This document shows, in pieces, positions 62,529-64,000 of a stretch of DNA of 64,000 nt. The notes under the pieces are model-generated. The model had not been told where the DNA came from. It searched no databases and saw nothing but the letters and a program-made list of their open reading frames with translations. Within the stretch, counting starts at the first letter, position 1. Each line of letters begins with the position of its first letter. The stretch is taken from positions 682,001-746,000 of the forward strand of contig JAAVLQ010000003.1 in the NCBI GenBank assembly GCA_012103075.1, in the 5' to 3' direction. A program made the position numbers and the translations under genes. This stretch comes from Brucella cytisi. Its GTDB lineage: Bacteria; Pseudomonadota; Alphaproteobacteria; Rhizobiales; Rhizobiaceae.

Positions 62529-62974
62529 ATGAGCACACGAAGCATGTATACAATCCTGTCTATTGCCTACATCACCCTTCTTGCGGCGGTGGCCTATATC
62601 GGCCAGCACTGGGAAGTCTTGTCGCCGGGGTTTACGTCACCAACGGATAATGGTCCCTCCTTCTGCAAGGAACTGTTCAGTTCGGGCAGTGACGACGATG
62701 CGATGATGGGTGCATTTATGCTGTTCGTGCTTCCGCTGGCATTGCGACTTTTCGCCTGCTTCGTCCCGTAGCGAAATATGAGGTTTGGCTGTTCTACATC
62801 TGCGTCAGTCTCGCCATCTTCTCGCTGATGCTGGCAAACCTCGATTGCGCCGATATTATCTATACTGCGTTTGGCATTCCTGATCTCGTGTTGGCATTCG
62901 TGCTTATCGCCATGCCGCTAACTGCCTTGCTGCTTTTCTATCTGCGCACAAATCATGCCGACCGAGCCGGTTGA
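62529..62974 (+). CDS. Small membrane protein of unknown function (frameshifted)
   Basis: MSTRSMYTILSIAYITLLAAVAYIG is a membrane segment; MLFVLPLALRLFACFVP is the second. A break near 62770 leads to YEVWLFYICVSLAIFSLMLAN and LVLAFVLIAMPLTALLLFYLRTNHADRAG, ending 62974. About 148 residues with four helices. No family is recognised; it lies just upstream of the HipA remnant. Confidence 0.45.
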
Positions 62975-63291
62975 CCTCAGTCCGCCTGTCACCGCTCTTT
63001 GATTTCGCGCCAATGCGGCTCGCCAAAGAGGGAACCGTTCGCTCGACCCGATGGGCGATGATGCGTAACAGAGGTCGCGACCATCTTCCCGATTGGAAGC
63101 ACATTTGCGGCGAACTGATGCCTGATCCTGCTGAGCACAGTGCGTTCGCAGCTACGCTTGCCATGTTTGCCGAACATCTGCGCCGGGCTCCGGCCATGGC
63201 AAAAGAAATGGGAGCGTCTACGAATATTCTGGATCGTGCAATGGGACGCTGTATCGCGATAGCGGACAGCGTTCTGGCCGCGTGTCAATGA
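62971..63291 (+). pseudogene. C-terminal remnant of a HipA-family kinase toxin
   Basis: Reads VRLSPLFDFAPMRLAKEGTVRSTRW, then DHLPDWKHICGELM and a helical tail ending IAIADSVLAACQ. This matches the last 100 residues of HipA-type proteins (the LSPLFDFAPM segment follows the kinase magnesium loop). The N-lobe and the catalytic loop are missing. It starts from a TTG with no good ribosome-binding site, which suggests truncation. The HipB-like gene follows after 17 bases. Confidence 0.6.
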
Positions 63292-63308
63292 TGGCAAAGG
63301 ACCGCTAA

Positions 63309-63587
63309 ATGGCTCGATGGAAGAAGCCGACGACAGAGGAGATACTGGAAAACCGGCGAGCACTGGCGGAACTTGCTCGAACTGGGGATCTGAGGCTGCC
63401 CGATGCTGAGGCGGAGATCCGTAAAGGATTCGGCATGACGCAGGAAGAGTTTGCAAAGACGCTGTCGCTGACTAGGCGACACGTTGCGGAGATCGAAACT
63501 GGCGTGGCGAACCCCACGCTTGGGACTTTGGAGAAGATCGGTCGGCTGTTCGGGTTCGGAATCGGTTTTGTACCAAAAATTAGATAG
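63309..63587 (+). CDS. HipB-like XRE-family antitoxin
   Basis: An intact 92-residue frame. The helix-turn-helix is GMTQEEFAKTLSLTRRHVAEIETGVANPTLGTLEKIGRLF in the second half, preceded by an acidic-to-basic helix (EEILENRRALAELARTG). It is typical of HipB-type antitoxins that repress their operon. The toxin partner upstream is truncated. Confidence 0.75.
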   Translation: MARWKKPTTEEILENRRALAELARTGDLRLPDAEAEIRKGFGMTQEEFAKTLSLTRRHVAEIETGVANPTLGTLEKIGRLFGFGIGFVPKIR

Positions 63588-63703
63588 CATTAGCTTTAAT
63601 GCGTTACACGAAAGAACGTTCGCAGAAGTGAATGCGATCGTGAAAGGTCGCTTCGGCCTCCGACCCCATTGCGGTCATTCAAGTACTCTGCCATTGTTTC
63701 CCT

Positions 63704-64000
63704 ATGGATCGCGAACTCGATATCCGTCAACGCCTCCCGGTTTGGACCGTTCTAAGCGAGTTGTTTCTCGATACGTCGTTTGACGAGACCGACTACGATC
63801 GTATTGCAGCAGTGCTTTTACGGTCGCCTTATCAGCGTGACGAAATCGAGCAGATTCTGCGTCATGAGGTATCTCCGGCGTTTTCTGGCAACCTCCTTTC
63901 CATTGCAGGGGAATGGGCGGGTTGGTCGGAAAGCGACGTTAAGCAAATCATGGAGCAATGGCTCAACCGGCAAGCTGCCAAAGGTTGGCTGCCTTGGATT
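63704..64000 (+). CDS. DUF7079-like protein (runs off the right edge)
   Basis: From ATG 63704: MDRELDIRQRLPVWTVLSELFLDTSFDETDYDRIAAVLLRSPYQ, then EILRHEVSPAFSGNLLSIAGEWAGW and MEQWLNRQAAKGW. The segment order of DUF7079 is recalled here with moderate certainty. The stop lies outside the window. Function unknown; similar proteins occur near toxin-antitoxin or secretion loci. Confidence 0.5.
   Translation, partial: MDRELDIRQRLPVWTVLSELFLDTSFDETDYDRIAAVLLRSPYQRDEIEQILRHEVSPAFSGNLLSIAGEWAGWSESDVKQIMEQWLNRQAAKGWLPWI

Noticed and set aside
1..64000. CRISPR arrays, tRNA and rRNA genes
   Set aside because: No regularly spaced direct repeats, cloverleaf or conserved rRNA segments were noticed on reading; a scan with dedicated tools would settle it.

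Overview
The window looks like Brucella/Ochrobactrum-group DNA (Alphaproteobacteria, Hyphomicrobiales). The clearest marker is a porin at 17.6-18.8 kb whose signal peptide, N-terminal CDAYGAGYFYIPGTETC stretch and C-terminal RFQRSF match the Brucella Omp2a/Omp2b family. No rRNA, tRNA or CRISPR array was seen. Nearly every gene longer than about 500 bp is split by one or more frameshifts, often at short homopolymers, in otherwise well-conserved genes. The simplest reading is uncorrected indels in the consensus rather than mass gene decay. Coordinates below span the reconstructed gene and the text says where the frame breaks.

Layout. 0.5-7.8 kb: a carbohydrate/glycerophosphodiester-type ABC uptake operon (binding protein, two permeases, UgpC-like ATPase, metallophosphoesterase) with a HAD phosphatase and a SorC-family regulator; two related palindromic sites lie in the control regions. 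8-15.3 kb: a glutathione transferase, three SAM methyltransferases (one a remnant), an FMN reductase, a DUF3829 lipoprotein and small secreted or membrane proteins. 15.7-18.8 kb: a nucleotide-sugar dehydrogenase and the porin. 18.8-21.9 kb: an IS5-family copy and an integrase-type IS with iterated end repeats.

22.2-46.4 kb is the most interesting part. It holds a glycan cluster: four glycosyltransferases, a deacetylase-like protein, an MBL-fold enzyme and a metallophosphoesterase. They sit with an ABC exporter-like membrane protein that lacks every catalytic ATPase motif and ends in a cyclic-nucleotide-binding domain, and with a membrane adenylate cyclase carrying a 2Fe-2S ferredoxin domain. 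Next come a peptide/oligosaccharide-type ABC importer, a second class III cyclase translationally coupled to a secreted polysaccharide lyase, and a GGDEF diguanylate cyclase. I infer a cyclic-nucleotide-controlled surface polysaccharide system.

46.4-64 kb is accessory DNA: a TetR/VOC pair, an acetyltransferase and an AEC transporter, three IS6-family copies and one IS1182-family copy, an orphan run of polymorphic-toxin immunity-type genes (YezG/DUF600-like, LRR, Imm22-like, HEAT), a fatty acid hydroxylase, and a toxin-antitoxin graveyard (two Fic remnants, VapBC, truncated HipA with HipB). The window ends inside a DUF7079-like gene.
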